From the NCBI GenBank assembly GCA_016712465.1, contig JADJQZ010000001.1, positions 3,100,001-3,164,000 of the forward strand: a stretch of 64,000 nt of DNA, written 5' to 3'. This DNA comes from Candidatus Obscuribacter sp. GTDB taxonomy: Bacteria; Cyanobacteriota; Vampirovibrionia; Obscuribacterales; Obscuribacteraceae. Every line of letters starts with the position of its first letter. The stretch's first letter is position 1. Positions 60,994-64,000 of the stretch are shown here, one piece after another. The translations under genes were made by a program, and so were the position numbers. A model generated the notes under the pieces. That model ran no database searches and was not told the DNA's origin. It saw only the letters and a program-made list of their open reading frames with translations.

Positions 60994-62229
60994 ATGCCTC
61001 CCTGCCCCGAATACAAAAATGCAAGCTCGCGCTGCACCCTATTATTAGGTGCGCTTGTTTGCTTGATGCTGGCGGCAACCGGACGGGCCGGTGCAGAGGT
61101 TTCCGCACCATCGGTGGTTCCAGGTGTAGTAGAAGAAGTCAACACTGCCGATTTCAACACTATCAAGTTGCAGCCCCAGGAGAGCCAGGTAAGCGAGCCC
61201 GCCGCCGATACCACGCAGAAGAAAACTTCCGCAAGTGAAGAGAGCGAGAGCCGGGAAACCACCGCGGCCGTCTCGGAGCCTGCAGCGAGCGCAGCCGCAG
61301 TCCAGACTGAGGAAGCACCACGAGCCATCGCCGTGGCATCGCCGGTTTCAAGGGAAAACGACTTTGTACCCATCGATCTGACGCCGGTGCGGCTACCGGA
61401 GCGCGTCAATACCTTCAATAATTTCGAAAACTTCAAAGCCCATGCCCTTTACCGGCTGCCGGGTCGGGTCTTCTTCAATGCTTCCGTAGAAAACAGTCTT
61501 CGCTTTGAAGTCAACACCTTTCAGACCAATCGCCACTACCTGTCGGACATGATCTACAGGGTCCTGCCCAACGTCACAGTGGGTTACGCCCTCACCAAGA
61601 AAACGCGAGTTTCCGCCAACTATTTCTTCTTCCGTGACCAATACGATCTGCGCGACTCTCGCCTTTCCCGCAACATTCACTCGGTGGGCGGCCGCATCGA
61701 CCACGATTTCAACATAAACAAGAAGACTACTTTGACTGTCGGTCTTTGGCCGAGAGCGCTCTTCATCAGCACGGCTAACGCTCCTTCTGTTCAGTTCTAC
61801 GACATCATCCCTTCCGTCACCGTAGTCAGACGTGTCGGCATGAGCGGTGTAGTTTACGGCAGCGTCATGGGTCAGTTGCGCTTCCGCGATCCTTTCTCCA
61901 ACTTCCAGGAGGGTGATCAGTTCTATTCCATGGGCGGCGTCTGGAGAAAAGGTCCCTGGAATTATCTCCTCGATTCCACTCTGGTAACCAACTTCGGCAA
62001 CAGCAACCTGCGCGGCGGTCCCAATAACCAGGTTATCATTCTCACCGGCGAAGTAGGCCGACGCATTCATCCGAGATTGCCGGTCACCGCTTTCATGCGG
62101 GCTGAGCCTATCTTCAACATTGGCGCCAATCAATCACCGGGCTTTGCCGGTTTCAACTTCCGTATTTTTGGCGGACTGCGAGCGGAAGTAGCTAAGCCGG
62201 CTATCTTCCCGATCAAGCTGAAAGGCTAG
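60994..62229 (+). CDS. Exported beta-strand-rich protein, probable outer-membrane barrel
   Basis: 411 residues. A signal peptide (CTLLLGALVCLMLAATGRAGA) is followed by a disordered Ala/Glu/Ser linker (to about 125) and about 280 residues of alternating, aromatic-rich strands: VFFNASVENSLRFEVNTF, RVSANYFFFRDQYDLRD, VGGRIDHDFNINKKTTLTVG, VYGSVMGQLRFRDPF, ending FRIFGGLRAEVAKPAIF. This pattern fits an outer-membrane barrel and so a diderm envelope. There is no TonB box or lipobox. Transported substrate is unknown. It overlaps the next, converging gene by 4 bp. Confidence 0.65.
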   Translation: MPPCPEYKNASSRCTLLLGALVCLMLAATGRAGAEVSAPSVVPGVVEEVNTADFNTIKLQPQESQVSEPAADTTQKKTSASEESESRETTAAVSEPAASAAAVQTEEAPRAIAVASPVSRENDFVPIDLTPVRLPERVNTFNNFENFKAHALYRLPGRVFFNASVENSLRFEVNTFQTNRHYLSDMIYRVLPNVTVGYALTKKTRVSANYFFFRDQYDLRDSRLSRNIHSVGGRIDHDFNINKKTTLTVGLWPRALFISTANAPSVQFYDIIPSVTVVRRVGMSGVVYGSVMGQLRFRDPFSNFQEGDQFYSMGGVWRKGPWNYLLDSTLVTNFGNSNLRGGPNNQVIILTGEVGRRIHPRLPVTAFMRAEPIFNIGANQSPGFAGFNFRIFGGLRAEVAKPAIFPIKLKG

Positions 62230-62756
62230 GGCTGTCCGTAGCTTCTCAAATTGTTTCGCCGATATGTATCGATTATGCCTCCCCGCACATGGGCCGGCGG
62301 TACGGTAGTGGAACCGTAGGTGCGCACGAAATCGCTGTCCGGTTGTCTCTGCAATTGTCTCTCATGGGCCGCTTGTTGAGCCTGATCCTGCCTGATCCTG
62401 AGCATGGCGGCAGCCTGGTTTTGATAATCGGGATCGCTGTTGAGTTGAGGCGCTTGCCCGTTGCCCCAGCGCCTGCCGCGACGGTAACGGTAGCGGCCGC
62501 CTCCCATCCCCCCGAAACCGGACTCGGAAGAACCACCCCACTGAGCCTGGGAGGAAGCATCGCCCCAACCAGCTTCAGAAGAGCCCCTGGCCCACTGAGC
62601 CTGAGAGGAGGCACAACTGCGAGCCTCGGAATTTCCGGAAATACTGGCTTCGGAAGAGGCGGAGAGCCCGGCTTCCGACTCCCCATAACAAACCAGCGGG
62701 GTTTGCAGAGCAGTGATGAGAAGAAGACCGGCTATGGCTGACTTTCGACTGTTCAT
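62226..62756 (-). CDS. Exported low-complexity Ser/Ala/Gly-rich protein
   Basis: 176 residues: signal peptide (SAIAGLLLITALQTPLVCYG), then about 60 residues of degenerate repeats around the unit SSEA/SSQAQWG (for example ARGSSEAGWGDASSQAQWGG), then Gly/Arg/Tyr-rich MGGGRYRYRRGRRWG, and a helical Gln/Arg-rich tail (AAAMLRIRQDQAQQAAHERQLQ). It is not a recognised family. The Trp at regular spacing suggests a repeat that stacks or binds a glycan, which is speculation. Confidence 0.68.
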   Translation of the reverse strand: MNSRKSAIAGLLLITALQTPLVCYGESEAGLSASSEASISGNSEARSCASSQAQWARGSSEAGWGDASSQAQWGGSSESGFGGMGGGRYRYRRGRRWGNGQAPQLNSDPDYQNQAAAMLRIRQDQAQQAAHERQLQRQPDSDFVRTYGSTTVPPAHVRGGIIDTYRRNNLRSYGQP

Positions 62757-62826
62757 GGCAGAGACTCCCTGATGCTAGAAGAAAACAATGGCCGAAACTC
62801 AAGGTGATCTAAATATACCCAGGTCT

Positions 62827-64000
62827 CTACTTATGTTCGCCTATCATCTGGAAGGCGGCCCAGTAACGAGGATTGGCCCTTACCTTGACGGCGCCGGGGG
62901 CCGTCACCATACCTTTTTCCATAAAGGCCACTGTCTTGAGCTGAGCCTGGCGCAGGGCGAGAGCCTTCTCAGCCCCACCCAGCAAACTCTGATAGAAAGC
63001 CGACATCTGGTATTCCGTCATCACATCGTCCACGTTCCAGAGGCTGACCATGACAGAGGGCGTACCGGCCAGAATAAAGGCCCGGGAAAGCCCGGCCACG
63101 CCGTCTCCGGAAATCTTACCGCGCCCGGTCTGGCAGGCTGAAAGCGTAATCAAACGAGCCTTGAGGGCGGGCATCTGCAAAATATCTTTGACCGTAAAAA
63201 GTCCGTCATCGCTGCTGCTTGAAGCCAGTAAGACGGCCGAATCCATTGGTCTTTCTTCGTCTATCAAACCATGAGTAGCCAAATGAATAATGGACGCCTT
63301 CGGGGCCAGTTCTTTCAAATTGGCGCGGCTGGCATCGGCTCCTACTTTCACGATACTGCCCGCACCAAAGAGTTCGGAAATTTTCTTGACTTCTTTTTCG
63401 CTGTAGGGCAGGGCCCCCAGGCCAATACTGGCATTCATGGTGGGATTGCCGAAGGCCAGCAAACTGTCCTTGCCCTGCGGTGCCTCTTTCAAAAGCTTAT
63501 GGGTGGCTCTAAAAACACCCACGGCAGGCACAACGGCCAGGGTGTGATCCTCAACAAAGAGCTTGCCGCTGCCGTCGGTGAGCGCCGCAAAAGGCACCTT
63601 AAAGAGAGCCCCGTGGGGCACAATGGTCACCACGGTCTCGGCCGCATCCGGCAGGTAGGGCTTAATCGGTTCCACTAAAAGTTTGTAGAGGTCCTGCAAG
63701 AGTTTTTGCCTGGTCTCATTGGCAGCCTGCAATTTGGTCAGGTCTTCAGGCGGGCTGATGATCGATTTGTAAGCAGCCGTTACTTTAGCGGTGAGCGCAA
63801 GCTCCGAAATTGCCACCGGCGGCGGTGCTTTGACGGCACCGCCGCCAATGACGAAAGTGTAGAGTTTATCGGCGGTAATAAAATACTCTACTACCGTGCT
63901 GCCGGATTCGGCCACCAGCGACTTCAACTCCTGCACATCAGGCGCCTTGGCCGAAGCCTGAGACACAGCAGAATCGAGTACCAAACTATTGCTCTTAGAA
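62827..64000 (-). CDS. CHAT-domain protein (N-terminus outside window)
   Basis: The frame is open to the window end, so the 390 residues seen are the C-terminal part; a TTG at 63984 is probably internal. The caspase-like CHAT domain is complete: VTIVPHGALFKVPFAAL, LLAFGNPTM, catalytic His in HLATHG (codon 63273-63271), catalytic Cys in LSACQTG (63135-63133), and the ending VSLWNVDD...FYQSLL. CHAT proteins usually carry TPRs before the protease and act as regulated peptidases. The TPR part is presumably upstream. A stop at 62827 leaves 70 bp to the exported-protein gene. Confidence 0.88.
   Translation of the reverse strand, partial: SKSNSLVLDSAVSQASAKAPDVQELKSLVAESGSTVVEYFITADKLYTFVIGGGAVKAPPPVAISELALTAKVTAAYKSIISPPEDLTKLQAANETRQKLLQDLYKLLVEPIKPYLPDAAETVVTIVPHGALFKVPFAALTDGSGKLFVEDHTLAVVPAVGVFRATHKLLKEAPQGKDSLLAFGNPTMNASIGLGALPYSEKEVKKISELFGAGSIVKVGADASRANLKELAPKASIIHLATHGLIDEERPMDSAVLLASSSSDDGLFTVKDILQMPALKARLITLSACQTGRGKISGDGVAGLSRAFILAGTPSVMVSLWNVDDVMTEYQMSAFYQSLLGGAEKALALRQAQLKTVAFMEKGMVTAPGAVKVRANPRYWAAFQMIGEHK

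Overview
The window looks like a chromosomal segment of a Gram-negative-type (diderm) bacterium of moderate GC content with dense coding on both strands. Three eukaryote-like Ser/Thr kinases, TPR, HEAT and CHAT proteins, many exported proteins of unknown function, a ribbon-helix-helix regulator of a type I associate with Cyanobacteria and their non-photosynthetic relatives, and genes for aerobic carbon metabolism together suggest a Melainabacteria/Vampirovibrionia-like organism (Obscuribacterales are the best guess). This is inferred from gene content only; no rRNA is present to confirm it.

Left part (1-14.8 kb): the tail of an FAD oxidoreductase, a zinc-ribbon Ser/Thr kinase, a 43-residue membrane protein, tRNA-Asn(GTT), a YbjN-like protein, an inositol-phosphatase/CysQ-like enzyme, an RNase D-like nuclease, an acyl-CoA dehydrogenase, exonuclease III, a ribbon-helix-helix regulator, a HEAT protein, an exported protein, an aldo/keto reductase and an AmpG-like transporter.

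Accessory part (14.9-20.6 kb): a 671-residue protein with the layout of a polymorphic toxin, followed 3 bp later by a small immunity-like gene; an S41-type protease whose catalytic Lys position is Tyr; a small membrane protein; a lysozyme-fold-like protein; and a broken second copy of the protease tail. The tail repeat brackets two genes, so the locus has been rearranged. This is the best candidate for an undescribed system.

Central part (20.7-42.1 kb): mitochondrial-type aconitase and a three-gene succinate dehydrogenase of the mycobacterial Sdh1 type supply TCA-cycle steps. Around them lie tandem acetyltransferases, a small-protein family, an exported-protein/GT-C operon, a rhomboid protease-NanE-aldehyde dehydrogenase operon and an EnvC-like murein hydrolase activator.

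Right part (42.3-64 kb): an operon of two kinases with leucine-rich extracytoplasmic tails around a LolA/DUF2092-like gene, then an alpha/beta hydrolase; a divergent RelA/SpoT-like protein; TPR and anchored proteins; an NCS1 permease; a Nudix hydrolase; a CCA-adding/poly(A) polymerase-like enzyme (the tRNA gene encodes no CCA); a flippase-like protein; a canonical CtpA protease; cobalamin adenosyltransferase; an acyl-CoA thioesterase; a beta-barrel-like protein; a low-complexity exported protein; and a CHAT protein cut by the window end.
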